DNA of 64,000 nucleotides from Atrichornis clamosus (lineage: Eukaryota; Chordata; Aves; Passeriformes; Menuridae): the NCBI GenBank assembly GCA_013400975.1, contig WBMZ01009442.1, forward strand, positions 1 through 64,000, written 5' to 3'. The translations under genes were made by a program, and so were the position numbers. The notes under the pieces were generated by a model. That model was not told where the DNA came from. It saw only the letters and a program-made list of their open reading frames with translations, and searched no databases. Positions 39,201-52,000 of the stretch are shown here, in pieces. Positions within the stretch are counted from its first letter, which is position 1, and each line of letters opens with the position of its first letter.

Positions 39201-42200
39201 AGTATCTCAGCTTTGTGTCTCACCTGCCCCCTTCAGCTACTGTTGTCATTCACTTTCTTTTCTGATGTTCTGAGCCTGGCTGCCACATGATCCTTACTCT
39301 CTGCCCCATCTGTTTGACTGTCTATAAACATATATAGAAGTGCAATAGCCAGGATACCAAGGCAGTGTGCTCCCAACTCCTTTGCAGCAATGGGAGAAGT
39401 GATTGTGATTCTCTTCCTACACATTAATGCAGTGCTGGTATATTGCTTTGGTATATTCATTCCTATTCCTATTCACACCATTACTGTATACTTTCTACTA
39501 AACAGCTTCCACAGTCACTGTTTTTTCTTGAAAGAGTCTATTTTAATCCTGTGTCAGGGGATCTCAACAGTATCTACAGCAGTAGACACTTGTCCAGGCA
39601 GGAAACAGAAGTAAGTAATGGAGGTCCCAATGAACAGGAAACATTCATTTCCATGGCTTCACTTCCTAATATTTGTTACTCTTAATATACTCCTAATCAA
39701 TGATAGAGATGATGATAGCTTTGTCAGAGATATGCTTATCTATGGTTTTGACAGAAATTTTTGGAAAAAACTAAATACATTCTAAAAGACATTTTTTAAC
39801 AGAGAGAGTAGTAAGTACATTCAATTTCTTTCTCATCCTCAAAAAGTCAAATCTACAAAAGATCTTCCCTGTTCTGAATTAACTGTAATAGTAAAGAACT
39901 TAATGTCAAGTTGAGTAATGATAGACTTAATGTTTCAGAGAGTTGCTGCTCCTTTAATTAATGAATGTAATGAAATAGAGTTTAGGAAACTTTTGTATTA
40001 AAGGGAAGTAATATATTCAGCTGAAACTTTAGCAAGAAAATGTGCCACAGCAGTGAAATAGTCTGTTCATATATCAACCTGGGTTTAGCTGAACTGACAA
40101 ATCTTTTAGATAACAAACAACATAAAAACACAGTTTGAAATAGTTTAGAAACACATTATGTTCTCTTAATAGCAGATGTGAAACTGCTGACACTTTGGGC
40201 CTTTTAATACAACCCCTGTAAACCACTAATTAACCTTATGTTAGCAAGGTCACAGACTTTCAGTGTAAAGAGCTGGTGGACTGAAATGCCTTGAGACTGT
40301 TTTATGAAGCTCTCTGAGGACGCCCTTGTGTTTGTCCATAGTTTTTGTCTGGTTTTTTTAGCCATTTTATTCCATAGGCTTGTATGTGCAAGTCCATTAG
40401 CACAGCTTACTTTAATTTTCATTAAAAAATAGGGCTAACAGTCTTTTCCAGTCTTTCACAGATCAATGCAGATGAAGAAACTGGAATCTCTCTAATGACC
40501 TATATTAGCTGAATTTGAGCTCCTCACAGATTAGGAAGGAAGAGTATTATATGTGTTTTATCCTTCTTAATGCACGAGGACCTCTTTTGCCTCTTATTCC
40601 TTCATGCCTTTTCCATGTCTCTGGTTCCTGTCTTTTAAAGAACTCTGGACTGCTTGAGCAAATTTTATGAAATCTAGGAGTAAGTGGAGACTTGCTCTCT
40701 ACAAAGAGGAAAAAAAATTGTAAGTGGATTTGAGACAGAAAGGAAGAGGAATGATTTTCCCATTCCTCCCCAGTGTCCAAGTTCAGATAGATAAAGGATT
40801 GAGCCTTATCAAGTTGTGAATGACATCACCCCTCTATCTCCCCAAGAAACACAAGCAGGTTGAGCATTTTGCAAAACATACCAAGGGGTCAGCTTTCAGT
40901 TCAAAAAAGAAAAACTTGAACAAAAAGAAATTTAATGCAAACCACTGTACAAAATGAGTCTTTCAGTGAAAGCATGAGAATATTGCTAGGGACAGGGGTG
41001 GGGAGATAATCTGCCAGTTTACTTGATATTAAGAATAGTCAAATTGCCATGGATGAGACCAGAAGAGATCCAAGCCTCCCTTTGGTCCCTGAATGAAGTC
41101 TTAATGTAACATTTTCCCATATCAGCACATCCCAGTTCCCTCTGGGAGGAGATATATCCAGGCACCTTCACCAACCTGAACCTTTGCAGGGGTCAGTTTT
41201 GGTTCTGGCCTGGAGCGACATTAAGTGTTTGCTCTCTAACCGACTGACCCAAACAACCCAAAATCAAACATTCCCTCCCTCAGGAGGGCTGAATCTGGTT
41301 TAAATTAGCTGAGTTTCTCCCATGCCAGAAAACTTTGTGCTAAGCAGTTAGGACAGACCTTACAGCAGAGCCAAAGAACTGGCTTTTAATTTTGTGGTTT
41401 CAATCCTATATCAGAATTTAAACTGATAAAGCTCCATCTTAATTTAAAAATAAACCCTGCTGCCTCACTTAATCATGTCTCTAAAAACACTTTGGACAGA
41501 TCCACAGTGTCCTGGTGTCCTTTCCAGAGACAAAGCCGGCTGTTTCACCTCCTTGGTTTCATTCTCCAGGCATCCCCAGAGGCTGTACAACTAGCACAGC
41601 TGTCTCTTGGTGTACACTTTGACTACCAGCTATGCTCTGATGAGCCCCAGCTTCTCAGAGACCCTGATAGCCAGCTAGGTTTGGGGCAAATTTAGCACTG
41701 CATGAAGAACAGGTTGAATTGGCTTTCAACCTGACATCCAGGACACAAAGGTGAATTGGGGCCAAATTCCCCTCATGCTGAGTTGAGTGCAGCAAATGCT
41801 TGGGTCTTGATAAGCTCAATATATTTTATGGTTTTTTCTTTCAAATTGACCTGTCCTGTTTTGATTCATTCTTCTTTCATTTTTTCAAAATCATATTTCT
41901 TTTCATCTATCTGCTTCCATCTTTTTCTTCCTTACTTTTTTTTTCCAATAATAGGCTTATTAATGTTCCCTTCATTGTTTCTGACATTGCTTTACTGACT
42001 CATATTTTCCCAAAAATTATAATTTCTTTCTTTTTCTTTTCCTGCTGCATTTTCCTCCAGAAGAAATCCTTTCTGAGAACAACATATTCTCTCCCAAATC
42101 CCTTAAATGATGTAACAAATCCTTCTTCAGAGATATTTTGACTCAAGTGTAATGTCTTATCTGTTGCCATTAAATAGATGCTTGATTTTGACGTGATAAA

Positions 42201-43035
42201 TCACCAGTGTGTTTTAAATAGGCTTTGTTTTGAGGTGGAATTCAGCTACCCTGGCAAAGGCAGGGATGCATTGTCTTTCTTCCTACCACTCTTTTTTTAT
42301 ACCATTTAAGACTGTAGTGATAAATGCTTTTTCTCCCTTTGCTATATTAAAAAACTAAGGTCTTGGACATGTGTCTTTCCTCTGTATGCTTGATTTTATT
42401 GGGTAACATTGAGATGAACATAACCTTGGATGAGATGGTTGTGAAAAAACAAAACCAACCTTCCCCAACACCCCACAAAATTGTTTTATTGTTCTGTCAA
42501 GGATTTATTGCCAAATTCCTTTTCAGCAATTCCAGACATCATGATTAAAAAGTGTTTGTGGGCTCAGAAAAGTGTCCCATTGCTATTTTGAGTTAATTGC
42601 TAACTATAAATGTTCTCTGATAAGGATACCAAGAGGACTTCGTGAAGGAATAGTGCTGGGATCTCTGTTACAGCATTGTGCACACCGGATGAATCTTAAC
42701 CTACCAGCCCAGAGAGTAGGCAGGGCTCATTTCCTAGCAGGCTGGATTACAACTGAGCAAAAAGGTCAGTGAACCATGAATAATCAATGCACCTTCATGG
42801 AATATTATACTATTGCTCTTTCCTGAGTGATCTGTGCTTCTAATATTTTTAATAAGTTCTATATTGTAGGGTGGAATTCATTCACTCCATTTTCACCTAT
42901 TTGCAATGCAAATGACTCACCTAACATCTTTGGACTTCTATTTTAGAATGAGGTTGCTCAAATCCTAGATGTGTTTATTTCTCTTCATTGATTATACAGA
43001 GAGTCCAAACAGGTAGCTCAGATATGGAAATGGGG
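39201..43035. other. Intergenic, no feature recognised
   Basis: Unique-looking sequence between two CR1 fragments. It has a T-rich stretch at about 41860-42060, which creates artificial hydrophobic open frames. Confidence 0.6.
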
Positions 43036-43090
43036 GTGGACTAGATGATCTTTAAGGGTACCTTCCAATCCAAACCATTAAATAATTCTG
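43036..43090 (+). mobile_element. Short CR1 LINE 3'-end remnant
   Basis: GGACTAGATGATCTTTAAGG followed by CCTTCCAATCCAAACCATT matches the last 50 bp of CR1. The terminal ATTCTATG tail is decayed (AATAATTCTG). Confidence 0.8.
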
Positions 43091-45700
43091 TTATACGAGT
43101 TTCTACTCCATTGTTTTGCATGTGGATAAGATGAATCTTATCCAGACAGATTTCTCTGGTTTTTGCTATTTTAGCACTTTGCTCTTGCCATTGAAAAAAA
43201 TGGAGAAATCTTCAGGAGGCTACAGAACACTAGAAGTAAATAATTCTTGCCACATCAAAGACAATGACCATATTTTAGTGGCAAACGCACTTCAGCAGCG
43301 AGTTGATAATATTGTGAATTACTTCATTGGTTCAATCCCATTTAAACAGTCATGGTAGCATATAATCATAGTACTTTAGTTTTATTCCTTAGAGCTTTAG
43401 GAAATAGAGACAAATTGCCTAAATGAACAGAGGAACTGTTTACCTTAGCTCCAGATAAAACTTGTGTCAAAGTTCCTCACTGAAGACAACATTTTGATGC
43501 TGATTTTAATGTTTTAAAATCAACAGTTTTAACGAAAAGTCTAACGTAACACACATCATTATTTTGATGCAAGCAAAGGATACTTTGAGAACTATATCCG
43601 AAACTAGGCAGTAGACAACCAAAATTTAGATGTATTAACACCACGGTTTTATATATCTGGATCCCCTAGAGCAGCATACAGGACCACACTAGTGTCTGAG
43701 CCAGCATACGTTGTCAATCTCATGTCAATGCTCATTATAAATCCATAGCAGTAATACTCAAGTTTACAATTGCCTGAAGTTGACTCCTTTTGGCAGCAAG
43801 TGTGAGCTGTAATTTCCCTTTCATGTCCATCCATTAGGCATCCACAGCTCTAAGATCCCTCTCTATAGGAGACCCTTGTTCAAATAGGAGAACAATCCTC
43901 ATGGGAAGAAGAGAAAAATATAATTCTCTCTCAGTGTTGCCCTTATATTCCCAGTTTTTTCTGTAGTGGTAGGACTCCAGCTGCCATACCATGATCTGGG
44001 TGATTCAGGCTCAGCTCCGAGGACTTCAGATCATGGATGCACAGAATAAAACACCCTGGGGAGGAGGAGGAACTAGAAGCCAGCACTTCTTTTTCCAGTT
44101 AGTACAGCTGGGTTATGGAGTAATGGTTTTTCTTTGGTCCAACAAAGTTTGAATTCTTCTGGCACAGCTTCTGAGGTTCAGCAGAGGGAAGGACAAGTGC
44201 CAGAACTGTCTGGTAGCTCGATGACTTTCCTGGGAGACACATTAATTACTGAAAGCAGGGATCACTGCTTGGCCTAATGGTCTGAGTGCTACGGAAAGGG
44301 TGGGGGATGGGACAGAAACTTCTTCTGGTTGTTTAAAAGAACCTGGTTGTTGCAGATGAATTTTACCTGAGCCCAATTCTGTTGCAATAAGGCATGGGCA
44401 AAGGTCTCTGCTCAAGAAAAGCTTTTAATGTATTTGTAAGCAACAGTTGCATAGCTCTGTCAAGATGGAAGCAGTCAGGAGACAGTAAAGGGCACCTGAG
44501 GGGTCTTAAACTAGAGGAGCATGGTATGTGGTTTTCTCTTAAAAGCAGCTGTCTAAGGTGTTTAAAGTTGCTCCTAAGGTGAAGATGGGAGTCCAGCAGA
44601 GCTGATGAAATCACCTAATCCCAACACACAGCAGGGAGGCCATCAGCTTGCTGCGAAAAACCTCAGCAGGTCCCTGTGGGCATCGTTAGACATTTTTGTA
44701 CCTTAAAAATCTTGTGTCTCATGCCATTCACTTTCTCTTAGGAAGAAACCTAGGTCAGCAGCTCCCCAGAGGCCAGGACCACATGGGTTCCTTGGGGGTG
44801 TCAAGGCAGAGCCTGGCGCATCCCTCCATCTCAGTCAGGAGTGTGGCAGTGCAGGGCACCAGGGCAGCCCCAGCCCCTGGCATCTTGCACTTCCTGGGAA
44901 TGAACTGAGGCCACACCAGGACACATGGGTGGGCCTAGTTCAGTGGAACCCCATGGCCAGGCAGAAGAGCTGGAAACTAGCTGTGACATCAGTGGGGCAG
45001 GGACCAACTGGCCCAGGAGCCTGATGTGGTGTCCTTGCCATGGGCATTGTAGGGGAAATCCCGGGGGCTGGGGAGGGACAATCAGGGCTGTCAGCACCTC
45101 AGGACCCAAGCACTTGCCTGCACTGGTCAATCCAAAGGCAAGCAGACTTTATATGTCTGCTGCTCTGCTGCCAGCCATGGCCTATGTTAGTCCACCTGCT
45201 GCCACAGAGCCCAGGCCTTGCCTTAGCTGCTCTGGGCAAAGCCTTACCTGCATGAATTTTGTGTATGCCTTGCCACCGCATGGGCTTGGGTTTCACCATT
45301 GATGCTTATTTGCAAAACTCATGCCACTGAATCCAGCTCCTATGAAAGCTAATCATCATTTGGGCCTGAGAGTGACCATCTCAGCTGCCAGGATACTGAT
45401 TTAAACATCCCTGAAAGGAAACGTTACTTTTGAGTGCAAGTTAGTCCCTTCACTTCTCACAAGTAACAAAACCCTGGCCATATAGAGTGTTAAACTGACC
45501 CACAGCTCTGTTAATGGAAACACCCTGCTCTACAAGCGGAGCTGCCCGGGGGCCTGAGATCTCTGGAGCAGTCAGACACTGCATGATGGTTTGCAGCTGT
45601 TTACGGTGACTGCTGCGGGAGGTGTAACACTCATGAGGGCACAGCGCATGGTGAACTCGACTCTCAACGTGACATAATTGCTGTCTTCAGACAAAATAAA
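43091..45700. other. Intergenic, immediately downstream of TSPAN8, with a GC-rich patch
   Basis: About 44740-45260 is clearly richer in G and C than its surroundings and keeps frames open on both strands (44831-45130 minus, 44925-45302 plus). No domain, splice pattern or repeat family is recognised. It may be an old repeat or simply a compositional patch. Confidence 0.55.
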
Positions 45701-45707
45701 CACCTCG

Positions 45708-46006
45708 GAAACATAAAGAAATATGTTTATTGCAAATAAAAAATCATATTCACGTCATTAAGTCTTATGAAGTATAAAGAGGTCGTTCTGCAAATTGTGA
45801 AGCATCCATCTGCACAAGAACTGCTGTTTTTGCAGAACAGCTGCCTGGGACATGCATATATTTATCTGAATGTGCCAAGCCAAATCTACCTAGCCTTCTA
45901 TTTAGGAAGATTTTGATTTGACTGGTGACATCATTCTGACACTTCCACAGTTTCATTTTCTCTGGATTTGGCAGTAGAGGCTCATAGAAAACACCAAACC
46001 AAGAAT
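45708..46006 (-). CDS. TSPAN8: TSPAN8 terminal exon 9: end of TM4, cytoplasmic tail, stop and 3'UTR
   Basis: The acceptor TTTGTTTTCCAG ends at 46007. Seventeen codons, [17 protein letters not shown], then TGA at 45955-45953. The tail holds YCQI, a tyrosine-based (YxxPhi) sorting-motif candidate directly at the membrane. The rest of the exon is a 3'UTR of about 245 nt. Its distal limit (about 45708) is estimated from the polyadenylation signal and is not seen directly. Confidence 0.92.
45726..45731 (-). terminator. TSPAN8: TSPAN8 polyadenylation signal
   Basis: A canonical AATAAA on the minus strand lies about 220 bp past the stop codon. About 25-45 bp beyond it is a GT/T-rich stretch (GAGGTGTTTATTTTGTCTG, around 45687-45705) that fits a downstream cleavage element. 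Cleavage is inferred at about 45700-45716. Confidence 0.75.
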
Positions 46007-49000
46007 CTGGAAAACAAAGATATTTCTGGTATTACTTGGCAGTTCTGGAAATCCCAAGATACAACTGATACACAGTGGGAATCTTTTGTTTGCAAATGTC
46101 TTGTAAATACATGCAGGCTAAATCTGCTATGCAGAAGATTTTTTCCAGTGTAACTCTTAAAAGAGTATGACTCCAGAATAGAGACATTTTAATGAAGTCA
46201 GTATGTACCATAGGTAGGACTGCAGACACCATGGAGAAGTTTCATTTGTTTAAAAGATGGGTTGCCTCTGTGGATGGGGAACCCTGTAGCTCTGGGTGTT
46301 TAAAATGCAATTGTTAGTTGTAATGGAGCAATTACTGAGAAATTCAAGAAATTGAGACAAAGATTCAGCTTTTTATTGTCTAAAAAAGTTAGATGAACTT
46401 TCACTGTGTATTCTAAGGGGTGTTTCCTTTTGAAATGTCTCTTCCACTGTCACTTTCTTTTGTGTGACTATATGTGTAAAGTATATGCATACAAGTATAC
46501 ATCTATACACGTACCTCACAGTTTTGAGTTGCAAATGATAATGGAACAAAAATTTTATATCCATAAGTAATGGAGTATAAACAATAGTGAGTCCACTGAA
46601 GAAGCTGTTACTTGAAATAGAAAATTCAGTATCGCCTTCTGTAGTGGGAATTACTGGGTGAAATTCCGCAACCTGTGACAGGCAGCTGGTGAGATCAGAA
46701 GATCAGAAATCTTCCTTCTGGATTTAAAATTAACCAGCCTGTGAAGGTGTTCCACAAAAGTGGAAAGCAGCCAATTAACACCTCTGAACCCATGAACACC
46801 GGGATACTTTATTTACTTAAGAGACAGAGAAGAGCATATGTAACACAGGGGTACAGCTGAGACAAAGGGATGGACTCACAGCTGGAATAAACTGACAGGG
46901 CTTCCCTGGCATACTATGCCCACATTTGCACTTGCACCCAAATGAAACCGGGCTCTTCTTATCAATATCATTTTCACTAATAGGGTGAGCTGAAAAGAGT
47001 AGCAGTCCACAAGTGGCATAATGGAGCAGGCAGAGTGAGGAAGAGCACTTCTTTTTGTGTGGGATTTCCTAGAGCACAGAGGTGGTTAAGCATGTGGCCT
47101 TTGATTTGCAATTACTTGAGTTAATATAGAAAGGCTAAATGTTTAACAAGTGTAAACTGCCAGCTGATAATTTGTACTAGCTGAATCCCATATTGTTTAT
47201 TCATGTTGTTTTCTAATCCTGTTATGACTGGGAGAGCTAGCAATCACAGAAAATGCCAGCTGGAGAACAGGAAAGAATGATGGGCCATGAACTAAAGGCT
47301 ACAACTCACATAACTGCAGTAACTAGAGCAAAGTGACTTATAGCTTACCTTAGGGATACAGATGCAATGTTACACTTCTATTATATTTTTAATAGGTGTA
47401 TTTCACCTATTTTCACCCCAAAGTAGACATATGGGTGAGAGACCTGACCCCCCACACAGAGCTCCTTAAATACCATGAAGCCTGTGCTGAGTATAAAGTT
47501 GGTGGCCTGTCCTCTTCCAGTGCTTCAGTTAATTAATTCTTCCCCACTTGCTACTATTTTCCTGGAAATAGAGTTTTTGGTTGGGGCTCTTGCCCACTCT
47601 TCTATCACGAGAAGCAATCCTCTGCCAATGACATTAAGAAGTTTTAGCTTTGAATAGCAGAATGAACTTTGCACAGCAATATTTGTCATTTCTGCTTTTC
47701 CCTTAACATCCACTGGTGGGGTGCAAGGGAGGAGGAAAACCAAGGAGGAAGAGTGAAAAGAAAAAAAATGACCAAAGAAAGCAACATGATGAAGTCCCCT
47801 GTTTCTTTATCATTTCCTCCTAATCAAACCCAAATCAAGTTGCTGACTGGATAATCTTTTCCTTCTCTCTTGAGAAAAAAACTTGCATATTATTCTTTGG
47901 TATATGGTGAGGAAATTAAAATAAACAGTTCACGTACTCTGTGGTTTTTCACACACAGGAATATATGGAGCATCACAGGTGTGTACTCAGACACATTCAT
48001 GCACCATCTTGATGGTTAAAGTTTTAATGCCTCAGATTTATAATTTTGTACCACAACTTCTCAATGATAAGAATATGTTCTTTATGGGCTACGTTTTCTT
48101 AGGAGATTACTTTTTCCTCAAGCCCAGACAAGAAAGAGGAGGAAAAGTTTGGCTATTCTGCCTCATGTCTTCTGGCCCGGTTTATCTGCACGCCCCTCTG
48201 TACACACGACTCACTCTCAAAGCACAGCCTGGCTTCAGGACTGTCAATTTTTTTGAAGAAAAAGTCCCATGTGATACACTTATACAGGCAGCAGGGTGGT
48301 CTGATTCCACCTGAAGTTTGCAGCTTGGCAGCCGTATACTGTTTATATGAAATAACAGTAAGGCTATAGCTAAGGTGAGAGGTGGTTTTCCCTTGTCTAC
48401 TAATTGAGCAAGCCAGGTGTTTTAATCCCATTCCCAATGTATTTCCAAGTAGAACATATTTCTTGTCAGCTACTAAATATTTTAAGAGTGTACACTGGTA
48501 CCTCAACAACAGCCAGTCCAAAGGCAATCCCCATAATTATGACCAGATGGTCTTTAAGGTATTTGATAATCACTTCTCCACAAGTCTGAAAAATAAAACA
48601 AAATTATTAATTATAGGTAAGCAATATTATCATAAGGTTATATAGGAATGCATCTTCTAAAATAACTCTTGCAAACTCTCTCTTTTTCTCTTTCACACTG
48701 TGCTAAAGATAGGCTATTTGAATTTACTCTGGCTTGTTGCTAATGAACACAGAAAACACAGCTATATGTACCTTCTCCTCTGAGAAAGATAGCTAGTCTT
48801 TGCCTTCCCAAATATGAGGATTAATTTAGTAGCTGACTATAAAAAGGTACCATTTCAAAGGAAGACATACAGCTGGAATGCCTATTGTTTCCATGATATT
48901 CAGTTAATAAGGAAAGAAGTGTTTGTCCTTACTTTCACTTGATAATCATTCGCTACTAGGAAAGAGACAATGCAGCAGATCTGAAAGGGAACTTCAGTTT

Positions 49001-52000
49001 CCCACCAATCTAATCTTTGGATTTGAAACTTCGAGGTTTATTTATTTAAGAGTCAGGATTAAGTAAAAATATTTAGTTATAAAACCTAGCTTAAAAATTA
49101 ATTTTGTCAAATGTGTGGTGGTCTTGAGCTGGGGCTGGAAGGAAGAGAGAGATCAGTATGGCTTCATGACAGGAAAGTCCTGCTTGTTGAACTTGATTTC
49201 CTTCTATGACAACCCACCTAGCTGACCTAGGAAAGCCAGTAAATATAATCTTTTCGGACTTCAGCAAAGCTTTTGATGCTGTCTGTCACTTATCCTTCTG
49301 GACAAAATGTCCAGCACACAGCTAAATAACCACGTTATACCATGGCTGAGCAACTGGCTCACGGGCCGGGCACAAAGAGTTGTAGTGAATGGGGTAACAT
49401 CAGGCTGGTGTCTGGTTAGTAATGGGGTTCTTCAGGGCTTCATCCTTGGTCCAATTCTCTTCAACAAGTTAATTAACAATTTGGATGCAGGACTTGAAGG
49501 AACACTGAGTAAGTTTGCCAACAACACTAAATTAGGAGGAGCTGTTGATCCCCTTGAGGGCAGAAAGGCCCTGCAGAGAGAGTTTGACAAGTTAGAGAGA
49601 TGAGCAATCACCAACCATATGAAGTTTAACAAGGGCAAGTGCTGGATTTTGCAGCCGTGGTTGTGTGCATATGCTGGGGAACAAAAGGCTGGAGAGCAGA
49701 TCCGCACAAGGGGACCTGGAGGTCCTGGTCAATGACAAGTTGGATATGAGTGAGCAGTGCCCTGGCAGCCAGGAGGGCCACCCGTGTCCTGGGGGGCATC
49801 AGGCCCAGCATCGCCAGCCGGGCAAGGGAGGGGATTGTCCCGCTCTGCTCTGCACTGGGGCAGCCTCACCTCGAGTGCTGGGGGCAGTTCTGGGTGCCAC
49901 AATATAAAACAGACATTAAACTACTAGAGAGTGTGCAAAGGAGGGCCACAAGGGTGGTGAAGGGTCTGTAGGGGAAGCTGTGTGAGGAGCGTCTGAGGTC
50001 AATTGGTCTGCTCAGCCTGGAGCAGAGGAGACTGAGGGGAGGCCTCATTTGGGTCTTCAACTTCCTCATGAGGGGAAGCAGAGGAGCAGGTACTGATCTC
50101 TNTCCTCATGAGGCAGAGGAGCAGGTACTGATCTCTTCACTCTCATAATCAGTGACAGGACTGACAGGACTCAAGGAAATTGCATGAAGCTGAGTTGGGG
50201 GAGGTTTATGTAGGATATCAGGAAAAGTTCCTCGCCCAGAGTGTGGCTGGGCACTGGAACAGGCTCCCCAGAGAACTGGTCACAGCACCAAGAATGTCAG
50301 AGTTCAAGAAGCATTTGGACAGTGCTCTCAGACACATGGTGTGATCCTTGGGGTGTCCTGTGCAGGGCCAGGAGTTGGACTCAATGATCCTGATGGGTCC
50401 CTTCCAACTCAGCTTATTCTATGATTCTATAACTGAAGTTCTATGCAGAGCTACTCTTGTTTTGAATATATGCATACATCTGTTCTTATAGTGACTACAT
50501 CTTCTCCAGACATTGACAATACTCTTTGTGCAAACTGTCGGAAAAGCCAAGTACAGCTTAAATCCATCAAAATTACATTGCTGTTACAACACTACACCTG
50601 TCTTCCCCCCAAATATTTTTGTACTTTTTCACCATATTTCCTCTCTCACAACACATGGGTCTTCTCTTTCTAGTTCTTCTAAAAAAATTCTCATTTAAGC
50701 TGACTCATAGCTGCACTGAATTTCAAATCTTTCTTCCCATATTGCAAGATTTGGATGTCTCTACTAGCATCTCACACCACCATGAAATCTGTGTGTTCAT
50801 GTGAGCAATATCTTGCACCTGCAGTAATTTCACAGATGGCTTCTCATGTGTCCTTTGAGGGCTTCCCTAAGGCAAAAAAGACATCAAAGTGTGGCCAAAA
50901 CAGCCTCTTTGTATACATCTTATTTCCAGATTGGGTTCTGGCATCCTCTACTTAACCAGACAGTTTCTTTGCTTTAAAATAGTATTTACTTGTGTGGGAC
51001 TACATAGGGAGGAAATTACTGTTCAGGCAGGACTTGAATAAGGAGCTGTGCATTTAGAGAAGTATACAACCAGAGGGGACATTTGCTAAAATCTCCTTTG
51101 TGCTAGGTACACACTGGCAAACCTTGCCCCATCAGCATTCAAACCAATTACTTTGTACTACTCAATTATTCTTTGCACTTTTTTTTTCATATTTTCCTTC
51201 ATATCCGTAGAGTCCAAATCTCCTCATAAGGAGATAGGCAAACCATGAAACTAATTGAGATCTTTATTATCTACTAGATGGTACTCTACTGAGTGTGCTT
51301 TCTTGTTGCCTGTCACCAAATATTTTTGCCTTATTATTACATTAATTGTTATAAGATTTTCAAAAGGCTGTAGTTGTAAGGAATCACTCTTTGAGTATTG
51401 TGCCATGAATCCTACAACATGTAAGGTTTCTTTCCAGCAGGTCCTGCAAAATGAGTATGGGTTTTTTATTAAAGGATTATAAAACCCCAAAAGTCTTGCA
51501 CTTAATGAAGTTTGAAAGTCTCTGAGTCAATGTGTCTACTACCAGAATGAGCCTGGGTAGGAACATAACCTTCTGAGAGAGGAATGAGAGCCAAAGGGTA
51601 GCTGATGTGCAGCTCTGACCCAGAGACATACCCTGATCCCAAAGCCATAGTGATTTTGATCAATAGTAACCACACAGAGTGCTGAGGTCCTAAACTGGAG
51701 GCCTCCTAGGAAGAGGAAGGAGCAGAGTTATGCAGAGTAATTTCTTAACAGATGGCATGGGGGTACTTCTGGCTAAAAAGAAAGCAAAATATTGCCTTTT
51801 CAGAAAGATACAGAACTGCTGACTATGTCAAAGATAGTCACTAATGATAACCTTGGATTAAAACTTGGCTTTTCAGAAAGAAGAATGGAACATTAAATTT
51901 TCTCACTGTTTTATAGATGTATCTGCCTTGAAAGGTGGTGCAGAGGTCTGATGGCTTCTCTAGTTCACAGTCACAGATTTTTAAGGAAGGATTTTTAAAA

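Larger units (their letters stand above)
48586..51906 (-). other. TSPAN8: TSPAN8 intron 7 (3321 bp)
   Basis: GTGAGA to CAG intron. About 40 percent of it is a CR1 LINE fragment in the orientation opposite to the gene (49125-50432), which also holds the N at 50102. The remaining sequence shows no recognisable element. Confidence 0.85.

Noticed and set aside
49432..50069. Minus-strand open frames over the CR1 element
   Set aside because: Shadows of the antisense CR1 sequence.
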